The notes under the pieces: model-generated
Seen by the model: the letters and a program-made list of their open reading frames with translations, nothing else
The model's database searches: none
Told to the model about the DNA's origin: nothing
Position numbers and translations under genes: made by a program
Source of the DNA: Ligilactobacillus cholophilus
GTDB lineage: Bacteria; Bacillota; Bacilli; Lactobacillales; Lactobacillaceae
Length of the DNA: 64,000 nt
Direction: 5' to 3'
Assembly (NCBI RefSeq): GCF_030389495.1
Contig: NZ_CP127832.1
Location: forward strand, 248,001-312,000
Shown here: piece by piece, positions 56,891-64,000 of the stretch
Numbering within the stretch: the stretch's first letter is position 1
Layout of the letters: each line of letters opens with the position of its first letter

Positions 56891-57649
56891 TTATTTTTGT
56901 TGGATAAAATCTTTAACAATATCTATCATTTTATTTCGATATTTGCCTTCAAATAAGTGTCCAGCTCCTGCAATCCAGTGAACTACACTTTGCGAATAAT
57001 ATTGTTGATACTTAATAGTTACATTAGGACTTACAATGTCATCAGCTGTACCATGAATTAAGCAGACCTTTCCATTGTATTTTGCAGATACTGAATAAAT
57101 AGGTAAAGTTTGAGCGGTTCTTAAATAAAAACCTCCAACATTATATCCAGGGCGTAATTCTTGTTTATCTGGAATATGAAGGGGATCATAACGTAAATTT
57201 AACGTATGTCCAATTAAAGCATCATCCTTAAGCGATGCAGCAGGTGCTAATAGTACAAGTTTGCTGATGAATTCATGGTAATAGCCAGCAAGCATACCAG
57301 CTACAACGCCACCTTGAGAATGTCCAATTAAGTAAATGTTTTTTATTCCTGGCAAAGAACGTACATAGTCTAGTATTTTTTGCCCATCAGCAATTTCACT
57401 TGGAACTGTCATATCACAAAAATTTCCGTCACTTTCTCCATGACCATTAAAATCAAATCGTACTGATGCAATTCCAATTTCTTTAAGCATTTTAGCAAGA
57501 CGATAATGCATATTACCTGGATTATTTCGACCGCAATTTCCACTGAAACCGTGCATTAAAATTGCTAGATCAAAATTAGTTTTTTCTTCTGGAATTTCTA
57601 AAACTCCACGTAAAGTTAAACCATCTCTTTTAATTTCAATATCTGTCAT
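56891..57649 (-). CDS. Alpha/beta hydrolase, cinnamoyl (feruloyl) esterase-like
   Basis: 252 residues. Strong likeness to the L. johnsonii LJ0536 cinnamoyl esterase: RFDFNGHGESDG, the nucleophile elbow GHSQGG (Ser near 113), the acid in HGTADDIVSP and His in GAGHLFEG. The oxyanion motif is HGFSGN. It would release hydroxycinnamic acids from plant esters in the cytoplasm; no signal peptide. Single-gene unit on the minus strand. Confidence 0.88.
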   Translation of the reverse strand: MTDIEIKRDGLTLRGVLEIPEEKTNFDLAILMHGFSGNCGRNNPGNMHYRLAKMLKEIGIASVRFDFNGHGESDGNFCDMTVPSEIADGQKILDYVRSLPGIKNIYLIGHSQGGVVAGMLAGYYHEFISKLVLLAPAASLKDDALIGHTLNLRYDPLHIPDKQELRPGYNVGGFYLRTAQTLPIYSVSAKYNGKVCLIHGTADDIVSPNVTIKYQQYYSQSVVHWIAGAGHLFEGKYRNKMIDIVKDFIQQK

Positions 57650-57763
57650 AATTTCACCTTTTTTGTAGATTATATATTAATGTTACTATAGTTATAGTAA
57701 GACTATTCAATATAGATATTTTAAAACAAATGACAGTAATTGAAAGCTAAAGGAAGAATAAAA

Positions 57764-58606
57764 ATGAGTCCAATTAAAAGTGAAATTATTTCTAAAGTAA
57801 TAAAAAAAAGACCAAATGAGAGTTATAAGGGAATGTACGGGAATGTGTTAATAATTGGAGGAAATCAAAACATGGGTGGGGCTGCTATAATGTCAGGAAG
57901 TGCTGCAGTCCATTCTGGAGCAGGATTAGTTACAATTGCTACTGATAAAACTAATATAGCGGCTATACATGCTGCATTACCTGAAGCTATGTTTATTAAT
58001 TATTGTGAAATAAAATCGTTGATAGAACATCTTACTGATGCTGATGTAATTGTAATTGGACCAGGGTTAGGAATAGATGAAACAGCTTTTAATATTTTAA
58101 GTAACGTTTTAATGAATATTAAAAAGCATCAAATTTTAATAATAGATGGTTCAGCGATTACGTTAATTTCAAAACATAAGAAATTATTAAATGAAATACT
58201 AGATTTACAAATTATTTTTACACCTCACCAAATGGAATGGCAAAGATTAAGTGGAATAAAAATAGAAGAACAAACAGAACAAAAAAATCAATTAGCGCAA
58301 GAAAAATTAGATGCAACTGTTATTGTTAAGAAATTTCATACAGAAATTTATTTCAAAAATAAAATTACAAGAAAATTATTAGTTGGTGGACCATATATGT
58401 CAACCGGTGGGATGGGAGATACGTTAACAGGAATTATAGCAGGATTTTTAGCGCAATTTAAAAATGAAAAATTTGAAGATGTTATTCAAGCTGCAGTTTA
58501 TACTCATAGCAAGATAGCAGAGATTATATCTAACGATAAATATGTTGTATTGCCTTCAGATATAATTTCAAATATTCAATCATTTATGCGACAACATGAA
58601 TCATAA
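57764..58606 (+). CDS. nnrD: ADP-dependent (S)-NAD(P)H-hydrate dehydratase
   Basis: 280 residues from the ATG at 57764 (AAGGAAG upstream; an in-frame TTG at 57740 is less likely). Ribokinase-like fold: GNVLIIGGNQNMGGAAIMSG near the N-terminus and the active-site GGMGDTLTGIIAG near 225. It repairs damaged NAD(P)H hydrates. The epimerase partner is not in the window. Confidence 0.92.
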   Translation: MSPIKSEIISKVIKKRPNESYKGMYGNVLIIGGNQNMGGAAIMSGSAAVHSGAGLVTIATDKTNIAAIHAALPEAMFINYCEIKSLIEHLTDADVIVIGPGLGIDETAFNILSNVLMNIKKHQILIIDGSAITLISKHKKLLNEILDLQIIFTPHQMEWQRLSGIKIEEQTEQKNQLAQEKLDATVIVKKFHTEIYFKNKITRKLLVGGPYMSTGGMGDTLTGIIAGFLAQFKNEKFEDVIQAAVYTHSKIAEIISNDKYVVLPSDIISNIQSFMRQHES

Positions 58607-58608
58607 AA

Positions 58609-58636
58609 AAAATAGGATTAAAATAATCCTATTTTT
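58609..58636. terminator. Shared terminator of convergent genes
   Basis: AAAATAGGATTA/TAATCCTATTTT stem; serves nnrD and the rsuA-like gene. Confidence 0.85.
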
Positions 58637-59351
58637 TATTTTTTAATATATTTATTTCTTGCGAAGACAATCGACGATATGCTCCTGGTTGAAGAGAATT
58701 ATCTAAAAATAAAGATCCCATGGAAAGACGATGAAGTGTTAATACTGTCATTTGATTAGCTTTGAACATTCTTTTTATTTGATGGTATTTTCCTTCAGAG
58801 ATTGAAATACTTACTTTACTAGTATTATTTTCTTTATTTATGGATAAAATTTTTAATTTTGCAGGTTTAAAATTAGTTCCATCTTTTAAAGTTATACCAT
58901 TTTTAAAACGTTCAATTAAAGAGTCGTCGACTATACCAGATACTAATGCATGGTATGTTTTTATAACATGTTTCTTAGGTGCAAGTAATTCATGTGCTAA
59001 TTTTCCATCATTTGTTAATAAGAGTAATCCAGTTGTATCTTTATCTAAACGCCCAACAGGGGCTAAATCTTTGATTTTATCTTTTGAGGAAATTAGATCT
59101 ATAACAGTAGGTTGAGATGAATCTTTAGTGGCTGAAATTACACCTTGAGGTTTATTTAACATTAAATATCGTTTAGTTTCTAAAGAAATCTTTTTACCAT
59201 TTACTTTAACAATGTCCTTTGTTAAATCTATTTGTTCTTTTCCATTTTTAATAATTTTTCCATTCAATTCAATCATATTTTGTTTAATCATTTTTTTGAT
59301 CTCAGAACGGCTACCAAAGTTTGCGTTGCTTAAATATTTATCTATACGCAT
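58629..59351 (-). CDS. rsuA: RsuA-family 16S rRNA pseudouridine synthase
   Basis: 240 residues. N-terminal S4 RNA-binding domain (MRIDKYLSNANFGSRSEIKK), catalytic GRLDKDTTGLLLL with its active-site Asp near residue 103, and the KTYHALVSG block. It would convert one uridine of 16S rRNA (U516 in E. coli) to pseudouridine. Assigned to RsuA over RluB/E by length and place; fairly sure. Confidence 0.88.
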   Translation of the reverse strand: MRIDKYLSNANFGSRSEIKKMIKQNMIELNGKIIKNGKEQIDLTKDIVKVNGKKISLETKRYLMLNKPQGVISATKDSSQPTVIDLISSKDKIKDLAPVGRLDKDTTGLLLLTNDGKLAHELLAPKKHVIKTYHALVSGIVDDSLIERFKNGITLKDGTNFKPAKLKILSINKENNTSKVSISISEGKYHQIKRMFKANQMTVLTLHRLSMGSLFLDNSLQPGAYRRLSSQEINILKNKK

Positions 59352-59418
59352 CTATATCACCTAAATTTATTAATATACAAATGAAAGTAATATAATTATA
59401 CATGAAAAATAATTAAGT

Positions 59419-59449
59419 AAAAAGAGAGACTATTAAAGTCTCTCTTTTT
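59419..59449. terminator. Terminator of pepV
   Basis: 12-bp stem AAAAAGAGAGAC/GTCTCTCTTTTT; lies at the end of pepV and before rsuA. Confidence 0.85.
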
Positions 59450-59454
59450 AAATA

Positions 59455-60861
59455 TTATTTGATTAGTTCATAAATTCCTTGAGCATAAATAGCTGCTGCT
59501 TTAATCAAGTCATCAACTGGTACAAATTCATTTGCTTGATGCATTGTATCAGGAACACCAGGGAACATAGCACCGAATGCGACACCACGTTTCATTAAAC
59601 GGCCATATGTTCCGCCACCCACAACTTGACCATGTGCATCTTCACCAGTTTGATCTCTATAAACATTGAGTAATGTTTTAACTAAAGGATCATCTTCTGG
59701 AACATAATGAGGAACCATACCACCTTCATGTTGAACAAATTTTGCATCATATTGTTCTTTTGTGCTATTTAAACCATTAGCAATGTACTCTGGATCAGTT
59801 CCTTGTGGATAACGGAAGTTCAATGTGATTGATCCACCATTATTTTCGTCAAATGAAAAAATACCTGCATTCATAGTTAAATCGCCCATAACTTCATCTG
59901 TGTATGCCATATCAAAGTTATTTAAACGTGAATCAAGATGGAGTTTTTCAGCGGCAAAACTAATAAAGTTTTTAGCACCAGCACCAAAATCAAATTGGTT
60001 TAAGAATAAGCACATGTATGTACCTGCATTAATTCCACGTTTTGGTTCTTGAGCGTGTGCAGCCTTACCAATAACATGAATATATAATTTGCCATCTTGA
60101 ATATCGCTTTCGCCAACAATTGGGTTTTCGGCAACAAATTCATCAAACTTCTTAATCATTTCATCATAGTTACCATTTTTGCTTTCAATCCATGCTTCAG
60201 CATCACGAGGTACCATGTTTTCACGTAATCCAGAATCAAATTTAATTAAAGAGTAATTACCATCATTTGTTCCATTGAATTTAGCATCAAAAGTAACATT
60301 TCCTTTTTCACCGTTAATGATAGGGAAGAAGGCATCTGGTGAAAATCCAAAGTCAGGTTCTGGCATGTTTTTGAAATAATAGTCCATACCACGCCAAGAA
60401 CTTTCTTCATCAGTTCCTAAAATAAAAGCAACTTTTTTGCTAACAGGTAAATTTAAATCTTTAATAATTTTTAATCCATAGTATGCTGCCATACTTGGTC
60501 CTTTATCATCAGAAGCACCACGAGCATATATTTTGCCATCTTTAATTACTGGTTCAAATGGATCTGTGTTCCATCCTTTACCTGCAGGCATTACATCAAC
60601 GTGTGCAAGAATTCCTAATGTTTCATCACCTTGGCCAAATGAAATTTCGCCTGCCATGCCATCAATATTTGTAGTCTTAAAACCGTCACGATTTGCGATG
60701 CTTAAAAATTGATCTAATCCGGCTTTTGGACCAGGTCCAAGTGGAGCATCATCAGTTTTTTTACTTTCATCACGCACGCTTTTTATACGTAACATTGATT
60801 TTAAATCTTCTAGAAGTTCTTCGCGCCGATTTTCAGCTTCTTTTTTCCAGTCAATTGTCAT
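59455..60861 (-). CDS. pepV: Dipeptidase PepV (M20 family)
   Basis: 468 residues, full length for PepV. Metal ligands in order: HVDVMPAG, ARGASDDKGP, GTDEESSW, GFSPDAFFP, and MHQANEF near the end. A zinc enzyme that cuts dipeptides with a broad range in the cytoplasm, important for using milk or host peptides. GGAGG lies before the ATG. Monocistronic. Confidence 0.96.
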   Translation of the reverse strand: MTIDWKKEAENRREELLEDLKSMLRIKSVRDESKKTDDAPLGPGPKAGLDQFLSIANRDGFKTTNIDGMAGEISFGQGDETLGILAHVDVMPAGKGWNTDPFEPVIKDGKIYARGASDDKGPSMAAYYGLKIIKDLNLPVSKKVAFILGTDEESSWRGMDYYFKNMPEPDFGFSPDAFFPIINGEKGNVTFDAKFNGTNDGNYSLIKFDSGLRENMVPRDAEAWIESKNGNYDEMIKKFDEFVAENPIVGESDIQDGKLYIHVIGKAAHAQEPKRGINAGTYMCLFLNQFDFGAGAKNFISFAAEKLHLDSRLNNFDMAYTDEVMGDLTMNAGIFSFDENNGGSITLNFRYPQGTDPEYIANGLNSTKEQYDAKFVQHEGGMVPHYVPEDDPLVKTLLNVYRDQTGEDAHGQVVGGGTYGRLMKRGVAFGAMFPGVPDTMHQANEFVPVDDLIKAAAIYAQGIYELIK

Positions 60862-60959
60862 TAATGTAACCTCCTGTAAGAATATATATTAATATTATCA
60901 TATTAAATAATATGAAGAAAAGTTTAATTACGTTTTCATTGATTTGGTAAAATATATGT

Positions 60960-60965
60960 TATAAT
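60960..60965 (+). promoter_or_regulatory. -10 box that rules out the ATG at 60964
   Basis: TATAAT, with a weak -35 near 60939. It overlaps the first ATG of the frame, so translation of the next gene must begin further on, at the TTG at 61003. Confidence 0.6.
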
Positions 60966-61002
60966 GCTTATCGAATTGTTACATAGAAAGAGGAGAGCTT
61001 TA

Positions 61003-61350
61003 TTGTCTAATTTTGGCATTGCCATTATATACATACTTTTAGTAATATTAACCATTTATAATATTCGATTAAACACAAAATTATTTAAACTAAGAGCAAC
61101 TAATATGCCATCGGATCCTAGAAATCTTTCTGAAGAAGAATTAACAGTAATAAAATCATTGACAAATGAGAAAAGAAAATGGGCAATTTTAAGTCAGATT
61201 CTTTTTTGGAGCTCACTTATTTTGGTTATTTTTGGTTCAATGGGAATTTTAGGATTTTTCTTGGACTTATATACAGTTACTTGTATTGTTTCAAATCAAA
61301 TTGATTTAAATGCTACAAAGGTATTAATTAATACTAATAAAAAAATCTAA
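61003..61350 (+). CDS. Small two-helix membrane protein, unknown
   Basis: 115 residues from the TTG at 61003, 7 bases after AGGAG; a start at 60964 would lie in the -10 box. Helices: FGIAIIYILLVILTIYNI and WSSLILVIFGSMGILGFFL, with a charged middle (PRNLSEEELTVIKSL). No family recognised. Convergent with the kinase gene and separated by a shared hairpin. Confidence 0.7.
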   Translation: MSNFGIAIIYILLVILTIYNIRLNTKLFKLRATNMPSDPRNLSEEELTVIKSLTNEKRKWAILSQILFWSSLILVIFGSMGILGFFLDLYTVTCIVSNQIDLNATKVLINTNKKI

Positions 61351-61378
61351 GGATTAATTCCTTAGATTTTTTTTATTT
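61342..61378. terminator. Shared terminator of convergent genes
   Basis: AAAATCTAAGGA/TCCTTAGATTTT stem followed by T's. Confidence 0.85.
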
Positions 61379-62119
61379 TTCACTATAACGATTTTGTTTT
61401 AATTTTTTTGCCTGATCTTCAGTAATATGGCCTAATGAAACTAGTTTATTTTCAATTTTATCTAATAAATAATTTCGATCTTGCATGCTATCTACAAAAT
61501 CATATTTATCACCATCTATAATGATTAATTCAGAAGCTTTATCCCAATTTTTATACCAATCTAGCCAATTTTCATAGTATTCTAATAGTTTTTTATAATA
61601 TGAAGGTAAAGTTGGATCAGTTTCAATTTGTTCATAATCTCGACCACGTTTTTTAATTCTTTTTATCATAGTGTCATATGAAACGTGAATAAAAATCATT
61701 AAATCTTTTGAATCAACTTTTGTAGCATAGGTCAATTCATCTAACATATTTTGAAGTAATTCTTGATATGTAGAATATTCTACTGATGTGGCATTTCCCA
61801 TGTCAGTGTTCATTTTCATAAATAGCGCATCTTCATATATTGAACGATCCAAAATATTATTTGCATCTTTTTTTGCATCTTTTATCATACGGAATCTGCG
61901 ATTAACGAAAAATGTTTGTAAAAGATATGTATATGGATTAGTTGCATCTTTATCGCCATGTGCTCGTTTTTCTGCTGCAAGTTCGTTACCTTTATAAAAT
62001 AAAGGTAAAACAGGATTATCATCCACTGGTTCAAAAAAAGCTTGTGAACCTAATTCTTTTGAAAGAATTTCTGACATTGTCGATTTACCTGAACCAATAA
62101 TTCCAGCTAATGTAATCAT
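61373..62119 (-). CDS. Deoxynucleoside kinase (dAK/dGK type)
   Basis: 248 residues here, longer than the usual 215. P-loop GIIGSGKST at the N-terminus, the DRSIYEDALF substrate motif near 92, and a lid KKRGRDYEQ with the usual Arg. It phosphorylates deoxyadenosine or deoxyguanosine for salvage, an important route in lactobacilli. In many lactobacilli two such kinases are adjacent; only one is here. The substrate is not fixed by sequence. Confidence 0.88.
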   Translation of the reverse strand: MITLAGIIGSGKSTMSEILSKELGSQAFFEPVDDNPVLPLFYKGNELAAEKRAHGDKDATNPYTYLLQTFFVNRRFRMIKDAKKDANNILDRSIYEDALFMKMNTDMGNATSVEYSTYQELLQNMLDELTYATKVDSKDLMIFIHVSYDTMIKRIKKRGRDYEQIETDPTLPSYYKKLLEYYENWLDWYKNWDKASELIIIDGDKYDFVDSMQDRNYLLDKIENKLVSLGHITEDQAKKLKQNRYSEK

Positions 62120-62252
62120 GCTAATTCTCCTTTAATGTTTGTCAATGTAATTTTACATTTTAAAATGAGATAAATCAAACACGTGATTAGTTGCATTTTA
62201 ATAAGAAATTTGTTAATATTTCTTAGAAATTTAAGTTAAGGAGAACTTTTTT

Positions 62253-62534
62253 ATGGCAAAAAAATTTAAAGTTGGCGATAAAGTGACATGTAAAGCCTTT
62301 GGACCATTGAAGCATAATTTTAGTGGGACAGTAGAAAAGATTTATGAAAATTCTGCTCTTATAAGATTTAGTGAATTTGATCCAAAAGATAAAATTGCTG
62401 TAAGTGATTTGCATAACCAAGCAATTGTACGCTTAACTAGTATGGTAATGTATGGTGAGAAGTTTAAGCCTGAAAAAGTAAAAAAAGCTGAAAGTAAAAA
62501 AGAAACAAAAAAAACATCAGCTAAAAAGAAATAA
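62253..62534 (+). CDS. DUF2187-like small basic protein
   Basis: 93 residues. KVGDKVTCKAFGPLKHNFSG, then GTVEKIYENSALIRF resembles the DUF2187 fold; the end is Lys-rich (KKAESKKETKKTSAKKK), which could bind nucleic acid. AAGGAG before the ATG. Function unknown. Confidence 0.72.
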   Translation: MAKKFKVGDKVTCKAFGPLKHNFSGTVEKIYENSALIRFSEFDPKDKIAVSDLHNQAIVRLTSMVMYGEKFKPEKVKKAESKKETKKTSAKKK

Positions 62535-62554
62535 TATATTGATTTTTATTTAAG

Positions 62555-62583
62555 CTGACATTAAAAGGATTTTATGCTATACT
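62555..62583 (+). promoter_or_regulatory. Promoter of tRNA-Gly(CCC)
   Basis: CTGACA (62555-62560), 17-bp spacer, TATACT (62578-62583). Confidence 0.75.
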
Positions 62584-62594
62584 TAACCTAAATC

Positions 62595-62665
62595 GCGGGT
62601 GTAGTTTAGTGGTAAAACCCCAGCTTCCCAAGCTAGTGTCGCGAGTTCGATTCTCGTCATCCGCT
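62595..62665 (+). tRNA. tRNA-Gly(CCC)
   Basis: 71 nt; acceptor GCGGGTG/CATCCGC, anticodon loop TTCCCAA. The anticodon stem CCAGC/GCTAG has one C-A mismatch (28-42). Lone tRNA with its own promoter. Confidence 0.9.
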
Positions 62666-62689
62666 TGGACTTATTCAATGATAGAAACT

Positions 62690-62866
62690 AGTAAATTTGG
62701 AAATATTGCAGCGAGTTCGGGATGGTGCAAGCCGAATATAGGAACAAATTGAATCGCACTTCTTAGAATAATTAGTTGAATATTAAAGTGGATTACTTTT
62801 TAATCAATTAGAGTGGTACCGCGGGTTAACTCGTCTCTTACATTTTATATGTAAGAGATTTTTTTA
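62690..62866 (+). promoter_or_regulatory. T-box leader (Arg) of argS
   Basis: Specifier CGC (62755-62757) in GAATCGCAC, T-box GAGTGGTACCGCGG (62811-62824), terminator TCTCTTACAT/ATGTAAGAGA with T's. Uncharged tRNA-Arg would prevent termination and raise ArgRS. Confidence 0.9.
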
Positions 62867-62885
62867 TTTTATAGGAGGTTTTAAA

Positions 62886-64000
62886 ATGGATTATAAACAA
62901 CAAGTTGCTCAAGCAATACAAGATGTAATTGGTAATGACTTATCAATTGAAGAAATTATTGAAAAAATTGAAGTTCCTAAAACTTTGAAAATGGGAGACT
63001 ATGCATTTCCTGCTTTTGTATTATCAAAAGTTATGCACAAAGCACCTCAAATTATTGCAGGTGAAATTGTTGAAAAAATAAATCAAGATGACTTTGAAAA
63101 AGTTGAAGCTGTTGGTCCTTACGTCAACTTTTTCTTAGATAAAAAGAAATTTGGAAAAGATATTATAAGCCAAGTCTTAATTGAAAAAAATCATTATGGT
63201 GATTTAAATTTAGGTAATAATGGGAATGTTACGATTGATATGTCATCTCCTAATATTGCTAAGCCAATGTCAATGGGGCATTTACGTTCAACTGTAATTG
63301 GAAACTCTTTAGCAGAATTATTAAAGAAAACAAATTATAATCCAATTAAGATTAATCACTTAGGAGATTGGGGTACTCAATTTGGTAAGTTGATTGAAGC
63401 ATATAAATTATGGGGAAATGAGGAAGAAGTAAAGAAAGATCCAATCAATACTTTACTTAAGTACTATGTTCGATTCCATAAAGAAGATCAAGAAAATCCA
63501 GAACTTGATGATGAAGCTCGTGCATGGTTTAAAAAACTTGAAGATGGTGATCCGGAAGCAACTCGTTTGTGGAAATGGTTCCGTGATGAATCATTGAACT
63601 TCTTTATGAAAATCTATAAACGTTTAGGAATAACATTTGATTCATATAATGGTGAAGCATTTTATAATGATAAAATGCAACCAGTAATTGATGAATTAAA
63701 AGAAAAAGGTTTGTTGGAAGAAAGTCAAGGAGCAATGATTGTTGATCTTTCAAAATATGATTTAAATCCTGCTTTAATCCAAAAATCAGATGGGACAAGT
63801 TTATATATAACACGTGACCTTGCTGCTGCTATTTATCGTAAAAACACATATAATTTTGTTCAATCATTATATGTAATGGGAAATGAACAATCAAATCATT
63901 TTCACCAATTAGTTGCTGTATTGAAAGAAATGGGATATGATTGGGCAAATGACATGCATCATGTTGCATTTGGATTAATTACTTCTGGTGGTAAAAAGCT
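62886..64000 (+). CDS. argS: Arginyl-tRNA synthetase (3' partial)
   Basis: The frame is open to the window edge (371 codons visible, about two-thirds of the enzyme). N-terminal Add1-like domain, then the HIGH region as [16 protein letters not shown], and [35 protein letters not shown] precedes the ATG. Charges tRNA-Arg; regulated by the T-box upstream. Confidence 0.97.
   Translation, partial: MDYKQQVAQAIQDVIGNDLSIEEIIEKIEVPKTLKMGDYAFPAFVLSKVMHKAPQIIAGEIVEKINQDDFEKVEAVGPYVNFFLDKKKFGKDIISQVLIEKNHYGDLNLGNNGNVTIDMSSPNIAKPMSMGHLRSTVIGNSLAELLKKTNYNPIKINHLGDWGTQFGKLIEAYKLWGNEEEVKKDPINTLLKYYVRFHKEDQENPELDDEARAWFKKLEDGDPEATRLWKWFRDESLNFFMKIYKRLGITFDSYNGEAFYNDKMQPVIDELKEKGLLEESQGAMIVDLSKYDLNPALIQKSDGTSLYITRDLAAAIYRKNTYNFVQSLYVMGNEQSNHFHQLVAVLKEMGYDWANDMHHVAFGLITSGGKK

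Overview
The window is a low-GC Firmicutes chromosome segment. The 16S rRNA, the T-box leaders, the PepV dipeptidase and the LysM/glucosaminidase autolysin all point to a Lactobacillaceae member, and the 16S reads closest to what I remember of the Ligilactobacillus salivarius group. The species is not fixed.

Layout. 1-853: end of a cyclophilin gene and an S1-domain gene. 854-7793: tandem rrn promoters, 16S-23S-5S rRNA and a run of 19 tRNAs, including an exact 162-bp duplication of an fMet-Asp pair. 7795-13109: a secreted Ser-rich glucosaminidase with six LysM repeats, then leuS behind a Leu T-box. 13135-16221: small membrane proteins, two decayed genes and a CPBP-family protease. 16356-56311: an apparently complete siphovirus prophage of about 40 kb in the 3' end of tRNA-Leu(CAG), bounded by a 19-bp direct repeat. 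56298-64000: the target tRNA, a UPF0145 protein, a 36-residue membrane peptide, a cinnamoyl-esterase-like hydrolase, NAD(P)HX dehydratase, an RsuA-type pseudouridine synthase, pepV, a deoxynucleoside kinase, a DUF2187-like protein, tRNA-Gly(CCC) and the start of argS behind an Arg T-box.

The prophage reads in standard order. The leftward lysogeny arm is integrase, a small membrane protein, a DUF4352-type lipoprotein, an ImmA-like protease and a repressor. The rightward arm is Cro, antirepressor, RecT with a PD-(D/E)XK nuclease, an HNH nuclease, a replication initiator broken at an A8 tract, a large gene-free structured RNA region, an ArpU regulator, cargo genes with a YefM/YoeB pair, terminases, portal, MuF head protein, scaffold, capsid, connectors, tail, baseplate, holins and endolysin. 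About 2.9 kb of hairpin-rich DNA without genes lies between the endolysin and attR.

The most notable points are: (1) 25749-26270, a 520-bp gene-free region with a tRNA acceptor/T-arm minihelix, several long helices and a 3' pseudoknot, resembling the giant phage RNAs ROOL or GOLLD; (2) a MuF head protein fused to an ADP-ribosyltransferase with all three active-site motifs, followed by an overlapping small gene that could be its immunity partner; (3) a tail protein with a GH113-like barrel whose general-acid glutamate appears to be Asn; (4) a repeated, covarying hairpin family in the right arm; (5) a membrane-protein/lipoprotein gene pair present inside the prophage and, decayed, just outside it. 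All homology statements come from reading motifs; no database search was run.
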